From the NCBI GenBank assembly GCA_950096615.1, contig CATNCP010000001.1, positions 62,001-126,000 on the forward strand: a stretch of 64,000 nucleotides of DNA. The letters are read 5' to 3'. Source of the DNA: an uncultured Kangiella sp. GTDB taxonomy: Bacteria; Pseudomonadota; Gammaproteobacteria; Enterobacterales; Kangiellaceae. Shown one piece after another: positions 1 to 10,230 of this stretch. The notes beneath the pieces are model-generated. The model did no database searches and was not told where the DNA came from. It saw nothing but the letters and a program-made list of their open reading frames with translations. Position 1 is the stretch's first letter. Every line of letters begins with the position of its first letter. Both the position numbers and the translations under genes were made by a program.

Positions 1-19
1 GCGACATACGCATGGTCAT
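1..19 (-). CDS. Possible 5' end of a divergent gene running off the left edge
   Basis: On the minus strand there are three in-frame ATG codons in the first 19 bases, the outermost at position 19, preceded by a purine-rich GGGGGTG stretch that could act as a ribosome binding site. In many gammaproteobacteria the gene divergent from rne is rluC (23S rRNA pseudouridine synthase), so that is the likely identity. Only six codons are visible and they show nothing diagnostic, so this call rests on gene order alone. Confidence 0.3.
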
Positions 20-353
20 ACTGACACCCCCAAAGAATTTATGTAATAACACCGAACATGGTGAAGTAACAGAATAGTAGAGCCTTAAAGTATTCTAATT
101 GGCTCGGTTGGTTTGGCTTCTTTTATGCACAAAAGCGGTAAGACATAGAATAGCCAAACAGGAAAAAACTGATTAATTTTAAGCGTGGAAAGACAACTGC
201 ATGAAGGACTCTTTAGTCATAAAAATGTTTGTCACAATTAAGCAAGAAAGTACTGTCTAAACAACAAGTTAGATAGTATACCTCAGCCTATTCCTAAAAT
301 TTCTGTTCTAACTCTCACTGTGTTCGCGGTTTAAAAAAGAGAGTTTTTATACA
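20..353 (+). promoter_or_regulatory. rne upstream region / probable 5' untranslated leader
   Basis: A 334-base gene-free stretch between the probable divergent gene and rne. I see no ORF in it. It is AT-rich and includes a TAGTATAC stretch near 275-285 that could belong to a promoter, without a convincing -35 box. In E. coli the rne transcript has a leader of about 360 nucleotides through which RNase E limits its own synthesis; the size here is comparable. The only strong structure is the hairpin at its 3' end, listed separately. Confidence 0.4.
310..345 (+). promoter_or_regulatory. Hairpin covering the rne ribosome binding site
   Basis: AACTCTC (310-316) can pair perfectly with GAGAGTT (339-345). 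The right arm contains the purine-rich GAGAG that sits about ten bases before the rne ATG and is the only obvious Shine-Dalgarno sequence. The loop is 22 bases. The right arm is followed by a short T run, so the element could also act as a weak attenuator. A role in translational control of rne is inferred. Confidence 0.4.
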
Positions 354-3266
354 ATGAGACGTATGTTAATTAACGCAACTCACCACAATGAAGAGTTGCG
401 TGTTGCGATGGTCGATGGCCAACGCTTATATGATTTAGATATTGAGTTAGCAGGAAGAGAACAGAAAAAAGGAAACATTTATAAGGGTAAAGTTACCCGA
501 ATCGAACCTAGCTTGGAAGCTGCCTTTGTAGACTATGGCGCAGAACGTCATGGTTTCCTTCCGTTAAAAGAAGTTGCCCGTGAGTATATGCACAACCCTC
601 CTCACAAAGGCCGTCCTACCATCAAAGATGCCTTGAAAGAAGGCCAAGAAATCATAGTTCAGATTGATAAAGAGGAACGCGGCAATAAAGGTGCTGCGCT
701 TACTACTTCTGTCAGTTTGGCGGGTAGTTACCTAGTATTAATGCCTAACAACCCTCGTGCTGGCGGTATTTCACGTCGAATCGAAGGTGAAGAGCGCTCT
801 GACCTTAAGCAAATCATGGGCCAGCTCGCGGTACCAAAAGGTATGGGTTGCATCGTCAGAACGGCTGGAGTCGGTAAAAGCCTTGAAGAAATCAATTACG
901 ATTTCGGCTACTTGCTGGAATTCTGGAAGAACATCAAAGAAGTTTCAAACACTCGCCCTGCTCCTTTCTTAATCACTCAAGAGTCAGACGTGATTACTCG
1001 TGCGATTCGTGACTATTTACGTCCAGATATCGGTGAAATCATCGTCGATCGTAAAGAAGTTCATGATCGCATTAAAACTGAGTTGGGTTATCAGCGACCA
1101 GACTTCGTGAATCGAGTGAAGTTCTACAAAGACGAAATCCCTCTATTCAACCGTTACCAAGTCGAAAGCCAAATCGAAAGCGCTTTCCAGCGTGAAGTAC
1201 GCTTACCATCAGGTGGTTCGGTTGTTTTTGACCAAACCGAAGCATTGCTTTCTATTGATATCAACTCAGCCAAAGCGACAAAAGGCGGTGATATTGAAGA
1301 AACAGCATTACACACCAATAAAGAAGCTGCAGAAGAAATCGCGCGTCAATTACGTCTGCGTGATATTGGTGGCCTTATTGTTATCGACTTCATCGATATG
1401 GGACCTCCGCGCAATCAGCGCGAAGTGGAAAAAGTTTTAAAAGAGTCGGTTGCTCGAGATCGTGCACGTATTCAAATTGGTCGAATTTCGCGATTCGGGC
1501 TGCTTGAAATGTCACGTCAACGTTTACGCCCTTCTCTTGAAGAATCAAGCCAGCACGTATGTCCGCGCTGTAGTGGTTCTGGTGTTATTCGTGGTACTGA
1601 CTCATTGGCACTATCTATTCTTCGTTTGATGGAAGATGAAGCCATGAAAGAATCAACAGCTGAAGTACAAGCAGTACTGCCTGTTGAGGTAGCGACTTTC
1701 TTATTAAACGAAAAGCGTCGTAAGATTGAGCAAATCGAGAAGCGTCAAAAAGTTCGTTTAGTCGTTGTTCCAAACCCTCATATGGAAACACCTCACTACG
1801 AAGTGCTTCGCGTCAAAGGTGGTGAAACTCTTGAAGACAATAGCTACTCACTAATCGGTAAAGCTCCTGAAGTTGAGCTGGTAAAAAGCACAACTCAACC
1901 TGTGCAGCCGCTAGATGAGCCTGCTTTGAAAGGATTAAAGCACAGCACCCCTCCTCCTGCACCAAGCACCAAGCCGAAGAAAAAGAACAAGCCTAAGCAA
2001 GAAAAGCCAGGTTTATTCAAACGTCTTTGGACAGCTTTATTTGGTGATGACGAGAAAAAAGCTAAAGGTAAGGGCAACAATAAACACAGCAAAAACTATA
2101 AAGGCAAAGGTCGCCATGGTTCCGGTCGTCAAGACAATCGTAACCAAAACAATCGTCGCGGTAACTACAAAGGTAACCGTCGTCGCAATGATCGTCGCCA
2201 AGATAACCGTAACCAGGGTAATCAAAAGCAAGACTCTCGCCATCAGGATAAGCGCGGTCAAGACAATCGTAACAAACACAATGAGCAAGATAATCGCCAG
2301 CAAAAGCAAGGCCAGCAGAAAGGTCAACAGCAAAAAGGTGGTAATCGCCAGCAACAGGACCAAAAGCACAACAACCGCAATAAAAACCGCGGCCAGCAAA
2401 AAGGTCAGCAGCAACAGGCTCAACAACAAGTAGAGCAACGTCCGCCACGTAAGTCTCGTGCTGAACGCATGGAATCAGTGCAACAGCCTGCGGCGCAACA
2501 GAAACAAGCTGATAATAAGCAACAGCCTAATCCTCAAGAACAGGCTGCAAAGAGCAATAATCAAGATAAGCAACAGGCTAAGCAACAAAAACCTCAAGCG
2601 CAAGATAAGCAACAACAGCGCTCGAAGGCTAAACCTGAAGACATCATGGTTTATAAAGCTCATAAGTCGCTAGAAAGAACAGTGAGCGATGTTCTGAAAG
2701 ACGAGAACTTGCCTGAAGTTATTGAGAACCCAGTGGACAATCCTGCTGAGAACTCAGGGGAAGCTCCTGTTTCTAAAGAAACAAACTCCAAGAAGGCTGA
2801 GAGCGAAAAAGGCCCAGAGTCTCAGACGTCAGAAGTAAAAGAAGATAAGCCAACACCGAATCAGCCCCAGCAGCCTGAAGCTCGCGAAGGCGCTAGTCAG
2901 GACAAGCTTGACTCTGAAAAAGAAGCTCAGCCTAACCAAGCGACCCACAAGGAATCTGAGAAGATAACTGAGAAAGAAGTTAAGCAGGCAGAAACCTCTA
3001 AAGAACCAGCTTCTAGCGAAACTGCCTCCGAAGACAAAGCTTCCGAGGAAAAGATAGCCTCAGAAGCAGCGACTAAAAAGCCTGCTTCAAACGGTAACTT
3101 GCCTTCAAGCTCTAGTGCTCCAGCGAGCCGAGCAACCACGAAAAGCTCTATTGAGCCGATTGCGTTTACACCGAAGCCTCATAGCTTTGATGGCGCTGTA
3201 ACTCGCTCAATGGAAGATGCTTCACGTGAACATAGCTCGTCTGAAGCTGCAAAGACTACTTCTTAG
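354..3266 (+). CDS. rne: Ribonuclease E
   Basis: Endoribonuclease that initiates decay of most mRNAs and processes rRNA and tRNA precursors; it acts at the inner membrane and scaffolds the degradosome. The N-terminus ([22 protein letters not shown]) matches the family. The S1 domain lies at about residues 35-120. The DNase I-like catalytic part carries Asp302 (LLSIDINS) and Asp345 (VIDFIDM), equivalent to E. coli D303 and D346. The zinc link is CPRC (Cys403/Cys406). An amphipathic segment [12 protein letters not shown] at about 554-565 matches the E. coli membrane-targeting segment A. The tail is low-complexity: first Arg/Asn/Gln/Lys-rich (about 570-760, RNA binding), then Glu/Ser/Lys-rich. 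At 970 aa it is slightly shorter than the E. coli enzyme. The start fits family alignment. Confidence 0.97.
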   Translation: MRRMLINATHHNEELRVAMVDGQRLYDLDIELAGREQKKGNIYKGKVTRIEPSLEAAFVDYGAERHGFLPLKEVAREYMHNPPHKGRPTIKDALKEGQEIIVQIDKEERGNKGAALTTSVSLAGSYLVLMPNNPRAGGISRRIEGEERSDLKQIMGQLAVPKGMGCIVRTAGVGKSLEEINYDFGYLLEFWKNIKEVSNTRPAPFLITQESDVITRAIRDYLRPDIGEIIVDRKEVHDRIKTELGYQRPDFVNRVKFYKDEIPLFNRYQVESQIESAFQREVRLPSGGSVVFDQTEALLSIDINSAKATKGGDIEETALHTNKEAAEEIARQLRLRDIGGLIVIDFIDMGPPRNQREVEKVLKESVARDRARIQIGRISRFGLLEMSRQRLRPSLEESSQHVCPRCSGSGVIRGTDSLALSILRLMEDEAMKESTAEVQAVLPVEVATFLLNEKRRKIEQIEKRQKVRLVVVPNPHMETPHYEVLRVKGGETLEDNSYSLIGKAPEVELVKSTTQPVQPLDEPALKGLKHSTPPPAPSTKPKKKNKPKQEKPGLFKRLWTALFGDDEKKAKGKGNNKHSKNYKGKGRHGSGRQDNRNQNNRRGNYKGNRRRNDRRQDNRNQGNQKQDSRHQDKRGQDNRNKHNEQDNRQQKQGQQKGQQQKGGNRQQQDQKHNNRNKNRGQQKGQQQQAQQQVEQRPPRKSRAERMESVQQPAAQQKQADNKQQPNPQEQAAKSNNQDKQQAKQQKPQAQDKQQQRSKAKPEDIMVYKAHKSLERTVSDVLKDENLPEVIENPVDNPAENSGEAPVSKETNSKKAESEKGPESQTSEVKEDKPTPNQPQQPEAREGASQDKLDSEKEAQPNQATHKESEKITEKEVKQAETSKEPASSETASEDKASEEKIASEAATKKPASNGNLPSSSSAPASRATTKSSIEPIAFTPKPHSFDGAVTRSMEDASREHSSSEAAKTTS

Positions 3267-3283
3267 TAAAAAAAAGCTCTCTA

Positions 3284-3315
3284 GCGAGTCCTTAGAGTAT
3301 ACTCTAGGGACTCGC
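3284..3315. repeat. 32-bp gapless palindrome downstream of rne
   Basis: GCGAGTCCTTAGAGTA is followed directly by TACTCTAGGGACTCGC, its reverse complement except for one G-T wobble position. As RNA it would form a long hairpin with a minimal loop. There is no T run after it on the plus strand. On the minus strand it is followed seven bases later by a long T run (the complement of the A run after the rne stop). It may help end rne transcription or protect the 3' end. Confidence 0.55.
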
Positions 3316-3330
3316 AGCGCTCACGAATAG

Positions 3331-3355
3331 AAGTTGTCGCACAAGTTGTCGACAC
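3331..3355. repeat. Short tandem repeat AAGTTGTCG(A)CAC x2
   Basis: AAGTTGTCGCAC at 3331-3342 is followed immediately by AAGTTGTCGACAC at 3343-3355, a two-copy tandem repeat with one inserted base. It lies between the rne palindrome and the convergent terminator. No function can be assigned from sequence. Confidence 0.5.
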
Positions 3356-3370
3356 AAGAGTTTTACACTT

Positions 3371-3398
3371 AAAAAGCGGTATTAATTACCGCTTTTTT
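3371..3398. terminator. Bidirectional intrinsic terminator between rne and the phosphatase gene
   Basis: AAAAAGCGGTA, loop TTAAT, TACCGCTTTTTT: an 11-bp stem flanked by A and T runs, so it works for either strand. The last codons and the stop of the minus-strand phosphatase gene lie inside this element, which makes the convergent unit very compact. Confidence 0.85.
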
Positions 3399-3961
3399 CT
3401 TATCTCATCACTCTGAGAATTAATACGATAAAGCTGTTGATGAATTCGTTCATTATGGAACGTTACTCTAAACACGCTTCCATAATCTTTTTCGTTGAGC
3501 ATGATAACCGGTTCAGAAGACAGCTTCTGTCCTGCATAGGTTATATCAAAACTTCCACCAAGTGCTTTTATAATACCTGGTACTGTATTTGAGTGACCTA
3601 CAACTAACACCGTTTCACCACAGTGCTGCTGTTTGATCTTATGCACTAGCTTTTCAGTTTGTTTGGGATCATAGACGGACTTTTCCGTCTCAATAAACTC
3701 TAGTGTTTCATAGGTTCTTTTATAAGGTGTATAAAAACTATGGCTAGCTTCTTCAATTATAGGCAATTCAGCTAACGTTCTAGCATTCTTCTTACCAACC
3801 GAGTTTAGACTTGGATCTCGGGTTCCATCATCTGCTTTTTCTAAATGTCGTAACACAAAGACATCATAATCATTGCACCGACTCTCTTCTTCAAGAGCCA
3901 TCACTGTTGGCGACAAAACTATGGTGGCTAAACAGGCTGTAGCTGTTATTAATCGTCTCAT
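3386..3961 (-). CDS. Secreted histidine phosphatase family protein
   Basis: Member of the histidine phosphatase (phosphoglycerate mutase-like) superfamily. The N-terminus is a signal peptide (basic MRR, hydrophobic core, cleavage near VMALEEE), so the enzyme is probably periplasmic. The phosphoacceptor motif is LRHLEK (Arg38/His39), followed by the family pattern DGTRDPSLNSVGKKNA. The second catalytic histidine is His123 in VVGHSNTVPGI. At 191 aa it is a minimal single-domain member. The physiological substrate cannot be read from the sequence. It stands alone, convergent with rne and divergent from the NlpC/P60-like gene. Confidence 0.85.
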   Translation of the reverse strand: MRRLITATACLATIVLSPTVMALEEESRCNDYDVFVLRHLEKADDGTRDPSLNSVGKKNARTLAELPIIEEASHSFYTPYKRTYETLEFIETEKSVYDPKQTEKLVHKIKQQHCGETVLVVGHSNTVPGIIKALGGSFDITYAGQKLSSEPVIMLNEKDYGSVFRVTFHNERIHQQLYRINSQSDEIRKKR

Positions 3962-4019
3962 AAGTTCTCCTCAGCTTATGTTGGACTTGACACCCTATGC
4001 TAATCTATATGGCTTAGCT

Positions 4020-4050
4020 TTGACAAACACTATACATTTTTGCATTAAAT
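4020..4050 (+). promoter_or_regulatory. Possible promoter for the NlpC/P60-diguanylate cyclase pair
   Basis: A perfect TTGACA at 4020-4025 is followed 19 bases later by TTAAAT at 4045-4050, a longer spacing than ideal. It lies 34 bases upstream of the start of the first gene. A second TTGACA occurs at 3987-3992. Confidence 0.3.
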
Positions 4051-4083
4051 CGCTATATTTAACTTCAAAAAGAGGGAGTTACA

Positions 4084-4980
4084 ATGCACGTTAGAGACTT
4101 ACAAGCTGGTGATGTCCTACTTTTTTCTCCAGAAGAAGGTAGTTGGATATCAAAAGCAATCACTTGGCTCACTGACGCCCCCGTCAGTCATGCAGCCATG
4201 ACTTACCAAATTCCGACTAAGATGGTCGAAGAAACGCCACCTGCGGTTCGTATAGCCGAAGCGACGATGCGCTTTCCAGGCAGAACAGTTCATGTCATGC
4301 GTCTCAATAAGCCGACGATTGACGACTTTAAACCCGTCATGGACATAGCTGCAAAATATTTAAATGGCGAAGCTCCGTATGCCATGAATAACCTCTACCT
4401 CGTTGGGATGCTTTTAATTTATAAAAAGTTTACTCCTAGCGATACGACACAGAAGATTATTTTACGCATACTCAAGCGATTGACTGAGAAGCTACTTGAC
4501 GCAATCAATCAACACAAATACCCAGACAAACATCCGATGGTATGCTCTCAGTTTGTATTTGAATGTTATCAAGAAGCAGGCAAAGCTTATCAACTAACGA
4601 TAAAGAACGGCAGCCTACTGGGCGATAGCAACCGCCCCACTCTGCTTAGCAAAGCATTCAAACACAAACGCCAGCAAAGCCAACTGGGCGACTTACAGTC
4701 TGACAATACATCAGATGAAGAGTTAGCCAAAGAGCTGTTTGAAGCTATGAACGACGAGACGTTATTAGCATCAGGCACCGTTGCTGATGAATTGCTTGAT
4801 GCGATTCATGATTTCGCACAAGTGTTGCATGGAGTCAGTCATCAAGTTGAACTCGACAAAGCCGATCCAAAGCAAGGAATTGCTATTCTACAAGCACAGT
4901 CTTCAATGTTTGTTACCCCTGGCGACTTACTACGTCATTGCCCAGAGCTGGCACACATTGGTGACATAAAGCTTAAATGA
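4084..4980 (+). CDS. NlpC/P60-like (permuted papain fold, YiiX type) protein
   Basis: The N-terminal 190 residues fit the circularly permuted NlpC/P60 group: the opening LQAGDVLLFSP, a histidine in PVSHAAMTYQ (about residue 38) and a cysteine in MVCSQFVFECYQEAG (about residue 145). These are the expected catalytic pair of this thiol hydrolase/acyltransferase group. No signal peptide is seen, so it is probably cytoplasmic or membrane-associated. The C-terminal 100 residues, ending FVTPGDLLRHCPELAHIGDIKL, are acidic and unassigned. GAGGGAG precedes the ATG. The stop codon overlaps the start of the following diguanylate cyclase (ATGA), implying translational coupling. The substrate is unknown. 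Confidence 0.75.
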   Translation: MHVRDLQAGDVLLFSPEEGSWISKAITWLTDAPVSHAAMTYQIPTKMVEETPPAVRIAEATMRFPGRTVHVMRLNKPTIDDFKPVMDIAAKYLNGEAPYAMNNLYLVGMLLIYKKFTPSDTTQKIILRILKRLTEKLLDAINQHKYPDKHPMVCSQFVFECYQEAGKAYQLTIKNGSLLGDSNRPTLLSKAFKHKRQQSQLGDLQSDNTSDEELAKELFEAMNDETLLASGTVADELLDAIHDFAQVLHGVSHQVELDKADPKQGIAILQAQSSMFVTPGDLLRHCPELAHIGDIKLK

Positions 4981-7136
4981 TCGGACGCCTACATTATGCA
5001 ACGATAGCTATTAGCGTTCTGCTAGTAGCTATCTTGCTTACGGCATCAAAAATCGTCACCAAGGAAAACCTTGTACCGCTGACAACAACCACTTCTTATC
5101 ACGACCTGAATAACCGTGGAAATACGGAACCACTAAAACGAATTGATAACTTAGAAATGTTATCAACAGCTGCTACAGACGCTAACACGACAAATATACT
5201 GTATCGTCTTCCCAGTAGTATCCAGCAATCGGAATACCCTCTTTTAATAGTCAAACCAGGTCACCTTAATGAAAGCAACCTATATCAGCTGAATAATGGA
5301 CAGCTGGAGCTAATCAGTCAAAGCACTCGGTATGATTTTGAAGCAGCGCCAGAGTTTATGGGATTTCAACACTCCTATAAACTGCATGCGCATGCAAAAG
5401 AAGAACTTTACCTTCAAGTAAAGCACTACCGAAAAGTAGCGCCATCGGTTGAAGTCTGGGAGTATGAAACTTTTAATCGAGTGGATAACCAGTATAACCA
5501 ACTATTCACAGCCATCTTCTTCGGAATAATTTTATTAATTTTAGTTAATGCGTTCTTTTATTTAATCATCAAGCGCAAAGAGTATTTACTCTATATTTTT
5601 TACAACAGTACCTTCCTGATATTCCTTATGGGCAGTACGGGGTATATCTATCAGTTCCCGGCCTTGTCGTTTCTTGCCAACAGTAAGAATGCATTATTCA
5701 TCTTTTTATGTTTGAGCATGTACGCCCTGTATAGCTTTACTCAGGCTTTCCTATCCACACACAAGTTAGCGCCAGTCGAACATAAGTTTTTAAACTTCTT
5801 CAGAGTATCTATGCTGGTCTTCTTTGCAGCAGGCTTTATCATCTCACCTGTGCCGCAGCTTATTGTCAGTATGGCCAACCTGACGCTAGTATTAGCATTT
5901 CCACTATACCTTTGGTTAGTCATCAAATTACTTAGGCAGGGTAATCGACAAGCCTTCTTCTTTGCTTTGGCTTTCGCACTGTTAATTATCGCTGGTGTGT
6001 GCAGAATTTTTGCCACTTTTGGTATCCTTCCCATGAACTTCTTGTTTAGTCATGGGTTTGCCATTGCCTCTTTGCTTGAAGCCACTATTTTCACACTAGG
6101 GTTAGCGGATCGGGTTCTTCAAATGAAGGCTCAGCGTGATAGCGCAAAAAAAGAGTTTCTAGAAAGCACACAGGCTTATGAGCTACAAAAAAACTTCTCT
6201 ACATTGCTCAATAATATTACTCAGAAACTGCACAACACCAAAAGCCAGGATTATGAAACGATTGTCGTATCAACGTTCTTAAAAGATTTACGGAAAAGAA
6301 TTAAGTTTGTAAGTGCTGCAGCTATTTATCAGATGGACGCAAAGGTTCAAATTTATGCAGCTTCTGCCCAGGAGAGGCAGAAATTCTCACAAGTCATTCG
6401 AGATAACTCTCTGCAAATCAAAAGAATATGCGATCTAAAGACTCCGAAGCGTCTTGAGGCTGATATTATCTATGAAGATATGTTCATCATCCCAGTAGCC
6501 ATGAGAGGCCATGAGTGGAGCTGTTTGGTACTCGAAGTGGATGATGATTTTAGGCCGACAAACTCCATGCTCGACTTCTTGCAGCACTATGCTACGGAGT
6601 TAACTCGTTGCTTACTGAATATCGAAAGCTTGAGACTAATTAAGACAAAAGCTGAAACTGATGATCTTACGCGCTTGCTTAACCGCGGAGCGATTCTTGA
6701 GAGACTTGAGCTGAATCTAGTCAAAGCCCAACGCAATAAAGATGATTTAGCCATTGCTTTTGTGGATGTCGATAATTTTAAAAGTGTTAACGATGAGTTT
6801 GGCCATGAAACCGGCGATAGATGCTTAAAGAATCTCGCCCACTTACTAATTGAAGAACTGCCCCAAAATAGCGTTATCGGACGTTATGGCGGCGACGAGT
6901 TCCTTGCCATATTGCCAAAAGTTAATAAACTTGATGCAAAGCACTTTCTAACCATCGTAAGTGATAAAATCATTCCAATGATCGTCGAAAATAAAAAATG
7001 CGTATACACCATAAGTATTGGGATTTCAGAACTAAAAGCAGACACCAAAGATAGACTTCAATTGATTAGAGAAGCGGATAAAGCACTTTATGCTTCTAAG
7101 GATAAGGGCAAAAACCAAATTAACTTAGCTCATTAG
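4977..7136 (+). CDS. Membrane diguanylate cyclase (7TMR-DISM plus GGDEF)
   Basis: Makes cyclic di-GMP from two GTP. Order of parts: an N-terminal hydrophobic segment, a periplasmic domain of the 7TMR-DISM extracellular type (about residues 40-165), seven predicted membrane helices (about 170-375), a linker with a GAF-like region (about 405-550), and a C-terminal GGDEF domain with intact RYGGDEF at 638-642. No RxxD inhibitory site precedes it (the position reads PQNS), so product inhibition through the I-site is not expected. The gene overlaps the NlpC/P60-like gene by four bases, so the two are probably made together. The ligand of the periplasmic domain is unknown; the family often binds carbohydrate-like molecules. 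Confidence 0.88.
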   Translation: MIGRLHYATIAISVLLVAILLTASKIVTKENLVPLTTTTSYHDLNNRGNTEPLKRIDNLEMLSTAATDANTTNILYRLPSSIQQSEYPLLIVKPGHLNESNLYQLNNGQLELISQSTRYDFEAAPEFMGFQHSYKLHAHAKEELYLQVKHYRKVAPSVEVWEYETFNRVDNQYNQLFTAIFFGIILLILVNAFFYLIIKRKEYLLYIFYNSTFLIFLMGSTGYIYQFPALSFLANSKNALFIFLCLSMYALYSFTQAFLSTHKLAPVEHKFLNFFRVSMLVFFAAGFIISPVPQLIVSMANLTLVLAFPLYLWLVIKLLRQGNRQAFFFALAFALLIIAGVCRIFATFGILPMNFLFSHGFAIASLLEATIFTLGLADRVLQMKAQRDSAKKEFLESTQAYELQKNFSTLLNNITQKLHNTKSQDYETIVVSTFLKDLRKRIKFVSAAAIYQMDAKVQIYAASAQERQKFSQVIRDNSLQIKRICDLKTPKRLEADIIYEDMFIIPVAMRGHEWSCLVLEVDDDFRPTNSMLDFLQHYATELTRCLLNIESLRLIKTKAETDDLTRLLNRGAILERLELNLVKAQRNKDDLAIAFVDVDNFKSVNDEFGHETGDRCLKNLAHLLIEELPQNSVIGRYGGDEFLAILPKVNKLDAKHFLTIVSDKIIPMIVENKKCVYTISIGISELKADTKDRLQLIREADKALYASKDKGKNQINLAH

Positions 7137-7172
7137 TCTAAACCCTTCTCAACCTCAAAACTGGCCCACACA

Positions 7173-9197
<2,025 letters not shown>

Positions 9198-10202
9198 TTA
9201 TTTTTGAAGGAGTTGCTTACGTTCGAACTCTACAATTTGCTCACGATGGTGTGATTCAATTTGCTTACTGAAGTTACTTTTAGTCGCATCTAGGACATAA
9301 CCGCCAAGCTCTTTAGTAATACCCTTCGCAGTTTTCACCATCAAATCATAAGCTTTCATAGGCTTCTGCGGCCCTGGTAACGTCATGAATAACGCAAGAC
9401 CACGAGTTTCTAAATCATCAACTTTCTTGAGGTCAAAAATCCCCGGTTCAAAAGCATTAGCTAAACTGAACTGTACAGCACCGCGACCGTTGGCTTGAGC
9501 ATGACGGTGGAAGATATCCATCTCACCATGGCGCATTCCCTGCTCAACCAATGACTGAACCAACTCAGGGCCTTTAAAAGGCGTATCTTGTCCTGCCACA
9601 ACAAACAAAGAGAAAATCAACTCAGGTTCTGCTTCGATGGTTGGCTCTTCTTCAGGCTCGTCAAACAAAGAAGTCTGTTGAGGTTGCTCAACTGTAGGCT
9701 CTTTCTTGGCTTCTTCCAGTTTGGTTTGATCTTTTTTAAGGCTTTCTTTTGTAAACTCGAACAAAGCATCGTCTAGTACAGGAATATCATTCTCTGAAAT
9801 AGTCGGCTCAACATGTTCTGTCGCTTCTTGTGTTTGAGTAACTTCGGGTTCTGCTCTAGATTCTACTTTTGTTTCTTCTCTAGCAACCGCTTCTTGAGCT
9901 GATTCTGCCCTAGTCGGCTCTGCTGACTCAAACTTAGGCTCAGACGGTATGGGATCGTGCTCAGGTAATGGTTCATTACCGATCGAATCGTTTGGCTCTT
10001 CTTCATCACCAACAACACGCACCTGGCCAATTCCATCATCATCAAAGCCAGTTTTATCGCGGCTTTTTTCTAACCGTTCCTGATAGAGTTCACGCTCAAC
10101 GCGCTCTTTACGCACTCTTGAACGACGCTTTGCGTCAAAATAAATAAAGCCAATAATGACAAGGCTTACCAAAGCCAGCAATATTGCGAGTTGCCACTCC
10201 AT
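9198..10202 (-). CDS. zipA: Cell division protein ZipA
   Basis: Tethers FtsZ to the inner membrane at the division site. Residues 3-22 (WQLAILLALVSLVIIGFIYF) form the single N-terminal anchor, followed by a basic stretch. Residues about 45-195 are an acidic Pro/Glu/Thr-rich linker. The C-terminal 135 residues form the ZipA FtsZ-binding domain (LIFSLFVVAGQDTPFKGPELVQSL ... FMTLPGPQKP ... YDLMVKTAKGI). Length (334 aa) and position between smc and ligA are typical of gammaproteobacteria. Confidence 0.95.
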   Translation of the reverse strand: MEWQLAILLALVSLVIIGFIYFDAKRRSRVRKERVERELYQERLEKSRDKTGFDDDGIGQVRVVGDEEEPNDSIGNEPLPEHDPIPSEPKFESAEPTRAESAQEAVAREETKVESRAEPEVTQTQEATEHVEPTISENDIPVLDDALFEFTKESLKKDQTKLEEAKKEPTVEQPQQTSLFDEPEEEPTIEAEPELIFSLFVVAGQDTPFKGPELVQSLVEQGMRHGEMDIFHRHAQANGRGAVQFSLANAFEPGIFDLKKVDDLETRGLALFMTLPGPQKPMKAYDLMVKTAKGITKELGGYVLDATKSNFSKQIESHHREQIVEFERKQLLQK

Positions 10203-10230
10203 TACATCACCCTTAACTAGATTTATCGTA

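Noticed and set aside
2037-2448. Long overlapping ORFs on both strands within the 3' half of rne (130, 133 and 128 aa)
   Set aside because: They arise from the biased Arg/Asn/Gln/Lys codon composition of the RNase E tail; the translations are repetitive (poly Leu/Val/Ile or Thr/Lys) and lack ribosome binding sites.
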